A stretch of 64,000 nucleotides of DNA, taken from NCBI GenBank assembly GCA_026119855.1, contig JAOWBW010000131.1:372001-436000 (forward strand). The letters run 5' to 3'. A program made the position numbers and the translations under genes. Numbering within the stretch: position 1 is the first letter of the stretch; the number at the start of each line of letters is the position of its first letter. Under the pieces are notes generated by a model. The model did no database searches, was not told the DNA's origin, and was given only the letters and a program-made list of their open reading frames with translations. This document shows positions 1-11,093 of the stretch, piece by piece. Origin of the DNA: Campanula takesimana (lineage: Eukaryota > Streptophyta > Magnoliopsida > Asterales > Campanulaceae).

Positions 1-115
1 AGATGGTATGGTGCGGCCCTTTGGTGGTGAGAAGGTTTAGGAGCTATGGGGCGAGGTCGGCTATTTCTTGGTAGTGGGCTTCTGCTTGGGGTATGCTTTT
101 GGGGAGGCAGACTCC

Positions 116-522
116 CTAGGCACCCCAGGGTCGTTTGGTCAGGCTCGATGGGGGATTCTTCAAGCGTGGATGATTTCTGAGATAGGTTCGGATATCTAGG
201 ATTGCATCCACCACTGTGTGCATGCAGGCTTGGATGTTCCTCATGTCTTCCTGCTGAATGCGGCTCTGTGAGTTCATTTCCTCCCTCACGCTTTTCCTTT
301 CTTGGTGCCAATCATTCTCACGGTCTTTCAAAAGCTCACGAAGACATGGGTGCACCATCTTGACCCACATCTTTTGTATTTCTTCCTCCAAATCTGGGGC
401 TGGCTTTTCTTGCATCCTAGCCACGATTCCCAAAGACGACCCTGGTCGTATTCCAGTCTCCTCACCATTTGTTGTAGGGCACTCATGACCCTTTCGATGC
501 TTTCAAAGCGGGCTTCCATCAC
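116..522 (-). pseudogene. Gag-like N-terminal reading frame of element A, frameshifted
   Basis: Two overlapping minus-strand frames form one plausible gag N-terminus. The upstream part starts at 522 (MMEARFESIERVMSALQQMV) and the downstream part covers roughly 116-433. The change of frame falls near 430-440. The product is charged and helical, rich in E, K, R and Q, like the coiled N-terminal region of the gag of elements C and D. No zinc-finger motif is present in the window. I infer gag from the position downstream of the leader and from composition, not from a recognised domain. Confidence 0.4.
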
Positions 523-2325
523 TCCCTATGATGGTTAAGGCCGACAAACCGTAAGGGCACCGTGGAAGGATTTTTCGGGAAGTCATGCTTCGAAGTAAAA
601 CAAAACTCGACACACAAGAGACACTGACTCGAAGGGGGTAACAAGTTTGACTCTTCTTTAGGGGGAAGAAACCCAAGCCAAGCGTTTTGATGAATTTAGC
701 AATTCTCTTTTCCTTTTTTAAAAAAAAAAAAAAAATCATTTATTCCTTGGATTATCTCGGCCGGTTTTGTCACATAAACAAACGTTAGTGCATAATTCAA
801 GGGCCCAACCTTCATTTTTCTCAAGGCATGTCTTATTCCTAATTGGTTGGAAAAAATCGCTCTTCTTTTTCGCAACTATTCTAAATCCTGGATCAGTGGA
901 GGCCATCACTACGCCTATAGACCCCTCGTTTTTCACCTGTATTGCACGCTCCCAAGGACGGACTATCCCGGGCGAGGGTCCTATAGGGCACGCGGCTTCC
1001 ATCGATCAAAAGAAGTGAACCTAGGGTCTAGTGCATCGTAAGGTTCCCAATATGCGGGTTATCCTAATCATGGTTAAGCCCCAGTCGGAATTGAGACTTT
1101 TCCCCGAAGGCTACACCGAAGGGTGCGCCGACATTCCGTCATGACCTCATTTTGAATGAGGCATCTCGATCCTTGACCATTGGTTTAAGGATGATTAAAA
1201 TAACTCGTTCATTAGGGCTTAACGGCACAGTGTCACCCTATCCTTAGTACATGGCCCTTGCTAATTGTGGTCGTCATTAACACGCGAGTAGAAGGCGGGT
1301 TAGGCCATGCTTGCACTACATCAAGGAGTCATAACTCGGGCATCAACTTGGCCACAATTAACCTTGGACACGTATTAAGGACGTGGTAACATGGACTAGA
1401 CCAAAAACCAACCATAGTCACGGTATTTGTGTGTCACGGACAAGTGTGGTTGACTCGGTTTGGAAGGGAAGGTGGGATGGACCCGTGCGCGCATCGAAGG
1501 GAAAAAGAGCGCCCAACGAGCTGCATCGTGGCATCCACCCCAGGTTTAAAGGGTATTTGGATCGTGCACAGACAAGTGCGCGTAGTGTGAAGTCATTCTA
1601 TGCTCCTTTTTTTTTTTTTGAGTAAAAAGAGATTTTCAATTCGTTTTTCGATATCATGAGCATGGCATAAGCACGATATGAACAAGTATGAATAAGCATG
1701 AATTGAGCAATCTATACACAACAAATCAAAGAATATAAGCAAACAAAGACCAAAACTTGTACATGTACTAAGTTGTGCACAAGAAAGAATTTTGAATCAA
1801 ACTTTTGCAAAAGAAATATTTTACATTGAAACCCTTTTATACAAAGCGATTTGTGCACAACGAGGAGACTCAAGAAAACCCTTACAAAAAAAAGGGGTTA
1901 TGCACGACGAGGTTTTGGAAACCATTTTATTGACAAAAGATCATGCATAACCAAGTTTTATTACCTTTTAAAACCAAGTTTTGGCCAAAAGAATGAAGGT
2001 AATGTGCACAAGTAAGACTATAAATTTGGAACCTGGACAAGCAGAAGCAGAGGGGGCACCCAGAATGTTGCAGCTCTGCACCAAACTGTTAATTGGGTAG
2101 CCGTACGGCTAAAGCAAGAGGGTGAAGATTTTTTTCTCAGTTTCTCCAACTTCTGATCATCAAGCCCCAGTTTATTGTGTTTCCAGAACGCATGTACTCA
2201 AAACAGCTCAAACAGAAACAGCAAACACACACAAATATGCAAGAAGTCAACTAACGGGAACGGGAGTTTGACCCACACAAGAATGCCCCCGAACCTTCTA
2301 GAAAGAAGTCCGAAAGCACTCTACA

Positions 2326-2343
2326 TCCCCAGCGGAGTCGCCA
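2326..2343 (-). other. Primer-binding site of element A
   Basis: On the minus strand this reads TGGCGACTCCGCTGGGGA and starts one base inside the 5' LTR. The same 18-mer, with one base change, follows the 5' LTR of element D (19670-19687) and, unchanged, that of element C (6594-6611). A tRNA-Arg primer is the usual one reported for Ogre-like elements; I did not align it to a tRNA. Confidence 0.75.
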
Positions 2344-2344
2344 C

Positions 2345-3846
2345 TGTAAGGATCCCGTCCTCGGGGGCGAAACACGCGAGGTTCGCACGAGGACAAAATG
2401 CCAAACACGGGAACCGGTCAAATTTAACGGAGTCGCCACATTTTGTTAATTTTAAACCCAACAAAATGACAAAGGTTTGAGTTCAAAGGTTCGGAGATCA
2501 GGTTACAATTGGGAGGAGTTTTTACGTCTTCTCAAGTTGCCTCGGACAAAGCCGAGTCTCCCTAAGTTAGTTAAAATGTGCATATGTGTGTGTGTGTATT
2601 TAACGGAAAACATTCTGTTATTGATTTTATTTGAGAAACTCGGCTGAAAAGGGGCCTTGAGTGATAAGATAAAGGTCAGAGGGCAAAACAAACAATTTTG
2701 CCCTTCTACCTAAAGTAGCCGTACGGCTGGAGGAGCCGATCCTGGGGTTTTACAGTTTGCTCATGAACAATCCAGTTCAGAACAGAAACAGGGTATTCTG
2801 TCTGAAGCTGGACAAACTGTTTGTGATCCCAGTTTGCAAGAAATCATTTTACAAGTTTTATAACATCATTCCTATGCTAAATGATCATCACTTGGTCCCC
2901 AAAGACAAGTATTTGGGTGTGATCATGAGCAATCATAGGAGAAAATCAAGAGAGTTGATGAATGTCCCTTTTGGACCAAAGTTGGTCATTTGGTGAATAA
3001 AGATTGGAACTTTATCACCAAGATGACATCTTATGACTTAAAATCCTTCCAAGAGTCAAAATAACACATAAAGATTGGATCTTTATGACCAAAAATGGGA
3101 TTTTGAGGCTAAATCAAAGAGGAAAATGATGGACACTAAGGTTCCACCATCCTCATGATTATCATGGCCAAACAAGCACAACATTTAAATAAATAAAGAA
3201 TATAAATGACAATCAACAAGTCTATGAGTGTCTAGGTTTAGAACCTCTTCCATACAAGGTATGGAGGGCACCTTTGACCTTATCATAGCTTGGACAAGAT
3301 AGTAATGTAATAGATAGATATATATAGTGCTTGATAATGGACAAGTCTTGCAAGAAACAAAAGGTGCTTGAAATGGACAAGTCTTTGCATGAATGAATAG
3401 TAAATACATGTATAACCAAGATACAAGAAAGAAAATAGGAATAAGATGAAGAGAAAGGAGGGGGAGGTGGCTTTACCTATGATGGTTAAGGCCAATCTTC
3501 CTTTCTTCTCTCCTTTTTTGTATGTGATCACTCTCACTCTTTCTCTGTGGCAATTGCAGCAGAGTGACCTTTCTAATGTGTATTTCTCCCCTCTTTGAAA
3601 TGATCAGCAAGGGGTTCTATTTATAAGGACTGAGGGCGCCCAAACCAGCCGTACGGCTAGGCCCCTCTAGTTCCCAAATCATCCGTACGGCTCAGCCTGG
3701 CGAGCTTCTGGATTTTTCCGATTTTATACCAGAGTAGTCCTGGAATTTATAGTTTATCCTAGGGAGGTCCTGGCCTATCAGCTTATCCCTGAAACGGTGC
3801 TAAGGCTACCTCTAAGATAGGTCGGTTTCAGATTGGGGTACTTACA
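2345..3846 (-). mobile_element. 5' LTR of element A (1502 bp)
   Basis: On the minus strand the repeat runs from TGTAAGTACCCC to GGATCCTTACA, so it has TG...CA ends. It matches the LTR at 9616-11093 over its whole length in inverted orientation. A TATA-like stretch (TCCTTATAAATAGAACCCC on the minus strand, near 3611-3629) is a likely promoter core. The flank on the right (minus-strand ...TTCATGAG) joins element C sequence directly; the uninterrupted counterpart in element D lies near 22437-22445. A is therefore inserted in C. The second A LTR is outside the window. Confidence 0.85.
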
Positions 3847-4736
3847 CTCATGAAGGCAATTAATCATTAAGAGAGAAGAGAAGGAAAGCCCCAATTTGAT
3901 TGCAAGAAATTGGGAGTATGCAGAAAGAATAGAAGTCCCTAGACTCAACAAGGAACGCGAAATGATTCCAAATCTAAGAAAGTTGTTCAATCTTTTTGGT
4001 GATTAATTCATTGGCAAATGAATCGTACAAAGATGTCTTGACAAGTTCGAGATGAAGGCCAATCACCATAACGCGCTAGGGCTAAACATATCTTCTTTCT
4101 TGCATGAGACCGGATCCGCAGGTTGCCTACGATCCTCCAGTGTAGAGGCTCAGGTCACCGTAGTTCTTATGGATTCTCCATTCTTCGTGATGGAATTGTT
4201 GCTTCGTAGCTTCGTCCTTTGTTGGTGGATGATGATGTTGATCTTCTTTGATTGAGGGGGATTTTTTTTTTGTGCTCTAACTTTTGTCTAGGTTGATTTG
4301 ATGATTTCAACCTAGCGAGCTCTTTTTTTTTTTTTTTTCTTTTTTTGATCCCCTTTGAAAACTTTGCTTGATTTTTCTCCATGCTTGATGTCTTGGATTC
4401 GCCGTTGTTGTTGATGTCGTTGCCTTCGTCACGATGTTTAGCCCCTAGGCGTTCAAGCGATGCCTTCGTTCTAAAACTTGTTTAGACATCTTTTCATCAT
4501 TTTGCCAAGAATTAAATTGAACAACTTGGAATTGTGTATGAGGACAAGAACGACTTTTATTTGATAAGATCGACTCATGAGAAGGAATAAAACTTAATGC
4601 ACACAAAAGAGGACTTTGACTTTTTTTTTTTTTTTTTAATTCCTATTACTAGGTAGAGAAAGAGAAACGGAGATTGCTGTCGTCGTCTTTGCCGTTGTAG
4701 TCTCCTTGCGGCATGATCTCTTGTTGAAGGCCCATT

Positions 4737-5375
4737 TCAAAACCAAGCTTTTTCCTTGATGGGTTCTTGCATGTTTCCATTCTCTAGCGGTTGCTTTTCA
4801 CCCACAGTAAATTTGCCGTTGTCGATCAAATCTTGGATGATGTTTCGGAGAAGGAAGCACCCTTCGGTAGTATGGCCACTATGCTTGTGGTAGCCACACC
4901 ATTCACTATGTGCATGATTCTTCAGTATCGCCTTCGGCTTGTACCCTTCCAAAGGTTTGACCTTCCCACTTGCCACCAAATTTTCAAATGCCTCGGCTTG
5001 GGTTATTCCTAGGAGAGGAGTGAAAACTCGGTTGTTGGTGGTACCTTTGTAGCTTTTGAGGGTCGGGCCACTTGAGCATGTTTTACCATTGAACTTTGCT
5101 TTGCCGTCGGTGAGCTCTTGCAAACGGGCTTTGAGTCCGGAAACCTCTTCCTCGTGAATTCTTCTTTCATAATCAAGACGGGCCTTGAGTTCGGAAACCT
5201 CTTCTTTGTGAATCCTCTTGTCGATATCGAAACGGGCTTGCCACAAATTGTCTTTATGGCGGGCATCCTCGACAATCCTATCCATTTGTTCCCCCATTGA
5301 TTTCATTATGTTGAGTAACCCTTCGTTGGACACGAAATCATTTCCACCGTTGTTGTTGTTGCCGTTGGAAGCCAT
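4737..5375 (-). CDS. Gag-like protein of element C (212 aa)
   Basis: An intact 212-residue frame that begins MASNGNNNNGGNDFVSNEGL. Residues about 15-90 are a charged coiled-coil region with an internal repeat (RIHKEEVSELKARL, then RIHEEEVSGLKARL). Near residues 160-176 is a C-x2-H...GHTTEGC motif (CGYHKHSGHTTEGC) followed by LLRNIIQDLIDNG. This resembles the zinc-binding motif of gag in Tat/Ogre-type Ty3/gypsy elements. Gag would package element RNA into cytoplasmic particles. No protease, reverse transcriptase or integrase follows, so the element would need enzymes in trans. The copy in element D has the same length and only a few substitutions. Confidence 0.7.
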   Translation of the reverse strand: MASNGNNNNGGNDFVSNEGLLNIMKSMGEQMDRIVEDARHKDNLWQARFDIDKRIHKEEVSELKARLDYERRIHEEEVSGLKARLQELTDGKAKFNGKTCSSGPTLKSYKGTTNNRVFTPLLGITQAEAFENLVASGKVKPLEGYKPKAILKNHAHSEWCGYHKHSGHTTEGCFLLRNIIQDLIDNGKFTVGEKQPLENGNMQEPIKEKAWF

Positions 5376-6593
5376 TGGACCTATTGGAAGAACACGGTTG
5401 ATCTTAGGTTGGCCCCCACAAACACCTTTTGAGTAATATGATTAAACCCACAAACAAGGAAAAAGACTCAACCACATAGAGGAAAAATGACTCTTTTTTT
5501 TTATTTACAAAAGTCGGAAGGACGGAGTCCTTTTTGGGGTTTCTAGGAAAATAGTGGAATCGTCACACTAGTATATAGACCTTCTCGCGGTCCCATATAC
5601 TCATCGGATTCCACCACGCTTGTGATACCTACATGTGACGGGATTAAACTAAATTAATGTAGTAAATCATACATGCGGGGACGGATTTTTTATTTTCATC
5701 CAAGATATCCACTTTTGGGGACGGAGTTTTATTTCGTCCATTGCAACAAATTGGCATGTATGATTTGAAGACATTAGTTTAGGGAAATCTAGGTACATGA
5801 AAACCGACTTGAGTCACGGAGTGTTAGACCCTAGACTAGAATTGTGTGGCTTGTGCTCGGCTAAAGAGAGGCTTAAAGGTCACCCCCGGCATGTAGTCTT
5901 GAACTACGCCACGGGCTGATGTTGACCGCTTCGAAAGAGTCAAGGTCGGGTGGAGCTTGAAACTTTATAGGACGGGCCTCGACGGGTTTGGGGTTGAACA
6001 TTGTGCGACTCGATAGTGAGCAATTGATAATAATATGTGCATGTAGTGTGAGGTCTAACATGTGACAAAATATTATTTTTTTTTCCAAAAGAAATAAAAA
6101 AAACAAATAAGCACATAATTACAACTTTCGAATCACCCGTGTGACCGATAAAACAAACAGAAAATAAAAGAAGTTCTGTGCAGGCCCGGTGCCCACACAT
6201 TGTCATTCTGCTCTGTTCTGTTTTCTGTGCACTGTTCTGTTCTGGGAATGCGCCCAGAAGCGCGCGCATTGGATGGCCTATGCGAAAGGCGCGCGCGGTA
6301 GACAAAGAGGGGCAGAGGCGCCCGATTCTGGTCAGTACCTGCGAATCAGTGGGTTCAAGGGATTGCCTTGACCCTAAATAAAAAATTCTTTCCCCTGCAG
6401 TAATTGTTAGCACAGAAACATGGAATTGAAGGACAAGAAAGGAGGAGGGCGATTCTGGTAATTTGGGTCGGACGCGCGCGCTTTAGACAAAGAAGGCCAG
6501 AGGTGCGCGCTTCCCACCCTTTTTACCAGAATGCCCAGAAAACAGTAATAAGAACACCAAAAGTTAAGAACGCAAGTTTAACCCTCTAATCAT

Positions 6594-6611
6594 TCCCCAG
6601 CGGAGTCGCCA
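6594..6611 (-). other. Primer-binding site of element C
   Basis: Minus-strand TGGCGACTCCGCTGGGGA, one base inside the 5' LTR. It is identical to the element A site and differs from the D site by one base. Confidence 0.75.
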
Positions 6612-6612
6612 C

Positions 6613-7802
6613 TGTAGATACCCCGGGAGAGCCCACGGCTTGTCTAGAGCGGTGGAAGGATCCTAGGATGTCTAATTGATTTTATTTTGTAGAGTCGCCA
6701 CCTATGTTTTTAAAGGAACATAAGAAAAACCTAGAAATAGCCTATTTTTTAATGTTACAAAACCAAAGATTCGGAAAGAGAAGGGTTCGGGGGTTAGGTG
6801 ACGGAGTGGGAAGTACTTAAACACCCACTCCGCCCCGCTTACGCGGGTCTTGCTACAATTGGTGTTCTAATGCTAAAAAGTCCTTCTATTTATTAATATG
6901 AAAATGTGCTAGCGATTACAAGGGAAAGAAAAGGGAAATAAAAAGAGAATTGTTTTATTTATTGATTTATGCTAAGAATTACATGTTGAATTATTGCTAA
7001 ATTATTACATTAAGAAATGATCAATGATTGAAATAGAGATTGGAATATTGGGATGTAACCTTGGCCAATCTTCAATAGTGAAGTGGCCTTTTGGTTGTAT
7101 CCCTTTTTATGAAGATTGCATACTCACTTAGAAGAGATGAGAATATGAAGAAAGGAAATAAGACTTAGAATTTAGAAGAAGAGAATAAACCTTGTACCTT
7201 ATGCTTGAATGGAGAAGAACCAAATCTTTGTGTTGACCACTTCTTGAAAAATAGACTTTTGTGTGTTTTGAAGTATTTTTGTGTTAAGAAATCATCCTCC
7301 CCTTTCATGATGGAATGAAGAGGTTTATATAGGTGTTGGAGAAGTGTTTGTGGTCACAAAGATGGCCATTCCCCGGATCAAGCCAAGGCATAATGGTCTT
7401 GGGGGTTACAAATCAGAAAAAGAGGGAAATTTGGCAAAATCTGAGATTCTGGAAGCGGGAAGCGCGCGCTTCCGACCCCCCCTATGGGAGGAGCACGCCT
7501 CCCACAAAGGAGGTCAAAGGCGTGCGCATCCCAGCTTTAGGAAATTCATATTTCAGCCCAAAAGTTAACCCCGTTATGCAGTTAAGCCCCAAAACTAACG
7601 GAATTAGTCCAAAAACTTAACGAACATCACGAAAGTCAACGAAAATAAATGAAACAAAGACTCAAGGTTGACTTTGTCACTTATTCAAATCCAAGACTAA
7701 CGGAGTAAGTCAAGAAATTAACGGAAAGTAACGAACGAAGAGAGGAAGATAGAGAATGTGTATGCAATCGGGACATGAGAGGTCCAAGGCGGGGTGTCTA
7801 CA
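6613..7802 (-). mobile_element. 5' LTR of element C (1190 bp)
   Basis: On the minus strand it runs from TGTAGACACCCC to GGGGTATCTACA and matches the two LTRs of element D (18458-19668, 25594-26802). A TATA-like CCTATATAAACC (minus strand, near 7323-7334) is a likely promoter core. The right flank (CCCGG) is the first base run of the 115-bp tandem array of element B, so C is inserted in that array. The partner LTR is outside the window. Confidence 0.85.
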
Positions 7803-9270
7803 CCCGGCAGTCCTTAGAGGGACGTAAGACCAGTTATTACCGTCAATCTCCCCAAAGATGGAGTTGACCCCGGTCAAGCTATGACTTAGAATAGTCGTTA
7901 TAGGCTAGAGCCTTTGTCCCGGCAGTCCTTAGAGGGACGTAAGACCAGTTTTCCCGTCAATCTCCCCAAAGATGGAGTTGACCCTGGTCAAGCTATGACT
8001 TAGAATATTCGTTATAGGCTAGAGCCTTTGTCCCGGCAGTCTTTAGAGGGACGTAAGACCATTTTTCCCGTCAATCTCCCCAAAGATGGAGTTGACCCCG
8101 GTCAAGCTATGACTTAGAATAGTCGTTATAGGTTAGAGCCTTTGTCCCGGCAGTCCTTAGAGGGACGTAAGACCAGTTTTCCCGTCAATCTCCCCAAAGA
8201 TGAAGTTGACCCCGGTCAAGCTATGACTTAGAATAGTCGTTATAGGCTAGAGCCTTTGTCCCGGCAGTCCTTAGAGGGACGTAAGACCAGTTTTCCCGTC
8301 AATCTCCCCAAAGATGGAGTTGACCCCGGTCAAGCTATGACTTAGAATATTCGTTATAGGCTAGAGCCTTTGTCCCGGCAGTCTTTAGAGGGACGTAAGA
8401 CCAGTTTTCCCGTCAATCTCCCCAAAGATGGAGTTGACCCCGGTCAATCTATGACTTATAATAGTCGTTATAGGCTAGAGCCTTTGTCCCGGCAGTCCTT
8501 AGAGGGACGTAAGACCAGTTTTCCCGTCAATCTCCCCAAAGATGGAGTTGACCCCGATCAAGCTATGACTTAGAATAGTCGTTATAGGCTAGAGCCTTTG
8601 TCCCGGCAGTCCTTAGAGGGACGTAAGACCAGTTTTCCTCAATCTCCCCAAAGATGGAGTTGACCCCGGTCAAGCTATGACTTAGAATAGTCGTTATAGG
8701 CTAGAGCCTTTGTCCCGGCAGTCCTTAGAGGGACGTAAGACCAGTTTTCCCGTCAATCTCCCCAAAGATGGAGTTGACCCCGGTCAAGCTATGACTTAGA
8801 ATAGTCGTTATAGGCTAGAGCCTTTGTCCCGGCAGTCCTTAGAGGGACGTAAGACCAGTTTTCCCGTCAATCTCCCCAAAGATGAAGTTGACCCCGGTCA
8901 AGCTATGACTTAGAATAGTCGTTATAGGCTAGAGCCTTTGTCCCGGCAGTCCTTAGAGGGACGTAAGACCTGTTTTCCCGTCAATCTCCCCAAAGATGGA
9001 GTTGACCCCGGTCAAGCTATGACTTAGAATAGTCGTTACAGGCTCTAGAGCCTTTGTCCCGGCAGTCCTTAAAGGGACGTAAGACCAGTTTTCCCGTCAA
9101 TCTCCCTAAAGATGGAGTTGACCCCGGTTAAGCTATGACTTAGAATATCGTTATAGGCTAGAGCCTTTGTCTCGGCAGTCCTTAGAGGGACGTAAGACCA
9201 GTTTTTCCCGTCAATCTCCCCAAAGATGGAGTTGACCCCGGTCAAGCTTGGACTTAGAATTGTCACCATA
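7803..9270 (+). repeat. 115-bp tandem array, 13 copies, in the 3' region of element B
   Basis: The phrase CGGCAGTC(C/T)TT recurs 13 times at 114-117 bp steps (for example near 7804, 7919, 8033, 8147). Each unit contains CCCCAAAGATGGAGTTGACC and ends near GGCTAGAGCCTTTGTC. Copies differ by single bases or small indels; one at about 9045 has an extra CT. Tandem arrays near the 3' end are well known in Tat/Ogre retrotransposons, which fits its place upstream of the polypurine tract and 3' LTR of B. It encodes nothing I recognise. Confidence 0.9.
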
Positions 9271-9615
9271 GGCCGTCCCCGACGTAAGCCCAGTAAAAAT
9301 CTGTCCCGTGTAAGTCAACCCTCTCCTATAGAGTCAAGTTGACCGTATCCCCAGCAAGTCAACCCTCTCCCATAGAGCCAAGTTGACCATGTCTCGCCCT
9401 GACCCCTAGAGTCATGCCTCCTTGCGGATCTAAGTAACCCCGCGTACCTACGAACTACGTTAGGCTTGATTCCCCACGAACGGGATACGTAGGAATCCTA
9501 TACCACTAGGTCCAGCCATGCAACCAAAATCGGTTAAAGCCGTCGTCCCGTCAGATTGGGATGCTTATTTCTATCGACAACTCCGCTCCTTCGAAGCGAC
9601 GTTGCTGAGGGGCTC
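9271..9615 (+). mobile_element. Element B 3' untranslated region and polypurine tract
   Basis: The array passes into diverged shorter repeats (AAGTCAACCCTCTCC occurs twice, about 55 bp apart, near 9310 and 9360). It ends in TGAGGGGCTC at 9606-9615, directly before the LTR. Element D has the same GAGGGGCTC in the same place, so this is the probable plus-strand primer tract. Confidence 0.75.
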
Positions 9616-11093
9616 TGTAAGTACCCCAATCTGAAACCGAACTATCTTAGAGGTAGCCTTAGCACTGTTTCAGGGATAAGCTAATAGGCCAGGACCTCCC
9701 TAGGATAAGCTATAAATTCCAGGACTACTCTGGTATAAAAATTGGAAAAATCCAGAAGCTCGCCAGGATGAGCCGTACGGATGCTTTGGGTACTAGAGGG
9801 GCCTAGCCGTACGGCTGGTTTGGGCACCCTCAGTCCCTATAAATAGAACCCCTTGCTGATCATTTCAAGAAGGGGGAGAAACATTAGAACTAAGGTTACT
9901 CTGTCGAATTCACCTCAGAATAGTGTGAGTAAGAGTGAACAAAGAGTGAAAGAGAGAAAGGAAGATTGTCCTAAACCAAGATAGGTAAAGCCACCTTCTC
10001 CCCCTCCCTTCTCTTCATCTAAGAACTCTATTTATCTTTGATCTTGTCATTTATTGTTGATCTTTACATTCTTGCAAGTCTTGTCCATTCAAGCAATATA
10101 CATATATCTATTATTATTTATATTTCCTACTCCAAGCCATGAGATGATCAAAGGTGCCCTCCATACTTTGTGTGGAAGAGGTTCAAACCTAGTTTGATCA
10201 TGGCTTGTTGATTGTTCATTTACATTCTTGTCATGGATGATGCTCTTGTTGTTCATTTTGCTTATTTTAAGCTATGATGATCATGTTGAGGATAAAGTCT
10301 CAATCTTTATCCTCATCACCTTGATCTAGCCCAAAATTCCCAAGTTTGGGTAATAAAGATCCAATCTTTATGGTTTGTTCTTGTCCCTAAAGGATTAATG
10401 TTGCCTAGAAGAGCCATTTTGATGGTAAAGTTTCAATCTTTACTTATCAAATGGTCACTATGGCTCAAAAGGGCATATTGGCCACCTTTTTCATGTTTCT
10501 CCCATGATTGCCTTTGCTTATGCCCAAACTCTTGTTTTGGGAGGTTCTTTGTTGATCAAATGGCATAGGAACGAGTTGTTAATGTTGTTTTGTGTTGGAA
10601 TAACAAACTGGAATCAGAACAGTTTGGTCCAGTTCAAGCAGAATGCTCTGTTTCTGCCTGGAACTGGACTATTGCTTGAACAAACTGTAAAATCCCAGGA
10701 GTGGTCTCCCCATCCGTACGGCTACTTTGGCCGTATGGGGAGATTGACCATTTTTCCCTTCTGTTTTCTATTTTCTTGTCAAACAAACCCCTTCTCAGTT
10801 GAAAAGATGAATAAAAAGTTAAAACAAAGATTTTCCGTTAAAACACACACACACATGCACTTTTGTTAACTAACAAGGGAGACTCGGCTTTGTTCGAGGC
10901 AACTTGGGAGGACGTAAAAACTCTTCCCAAGTTGTAACCTGACCTCCGAACCTTTGAACTCAAACCTTTGTCATTTTGTTAGGTTTAAAATTAACAAAAT
11001 GTGGCGACTCAGTTAAATTGGTCCGGTTCCCGCGTTTGGTATTTCGCCCTTGAAACGTGCATCGTGTTTTTTTTTGGGGGCGGGATCCTTACA
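9616..11093 (+). mobile_element. 3' LTR of element B (1478 bp)
   Basis: Runs from TGTAAGTACCCC to GGATCCTTACA and matches the element A LTR in inverted orientation. A polypurine tract precedes it and no primer site follows it, so it is a 3' LTR. A TATA-like CCCTATAAATAGAACCCC lies near 9835-9852. The right flank (CATAG...) is copia-1 gag sequence, so B is inserted in copia-1. The 3' end differs from LTR A near 11050-11080, where a poly-T tract is expanded. Confidence 0.85.

Larger units (their letters stand above)
1..2344 (-). mobile_element. Element A interior (5' untranslated and gag region), Ty3/gypsy LTR retrotransposon
   Basis: This is the internal part of a minus-strand LTR retrotransposon whose 5' LTR lies at 2345-3846. 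The primer-binding site at 2326-2343 sits just inside that LTR, so the element runs leftwards and leaves the window. Between about 530 and 2325 I see no protein I recognise; it is probably a long untranslated leader, with poly-T and poly-A tracts near 720 and 1608. The primer site and LTR style suggest the Tat/Ogre group, but no polymerase domain is visible to confirm it. Confidence 0.7.
3847..6612 (-). mobile_element. Element C interior, gag-only LTR retrotransposon, truncated by element A
   Basis: This is a minus-strand copy of the 5' half of the element D interior (19669 to about 22445). Collinear matches cover the primer site, the gag frame, the poly-T/poly-A tracts and the leader. It ends abruptly at 3847, where element A is inserted, so the 3' half and 3' LTR of C lie beyond the left edge. 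Apart from the gag frame at 4737-5375 I see no coding sequence in it. Confidence 0.85.

Noticed and set aside
8370..9269. Open frames within the 115-bp array
   Set aside because: They only repeat the array sequence and stop when copies shift phase; no domain.
7803..9270. Tandem array read as a CRISPR array
   Set aside because: Units are contiguous, with no unique spacers, and lie in a plant retrotransposon.
2345..11093. LTRs A and B as the two ends of one element
   Set aside because: They are inverted relative to each other. A has a primer site inside to the left and B a polypurine tract to its left, so they belong to two insertions of the same family.
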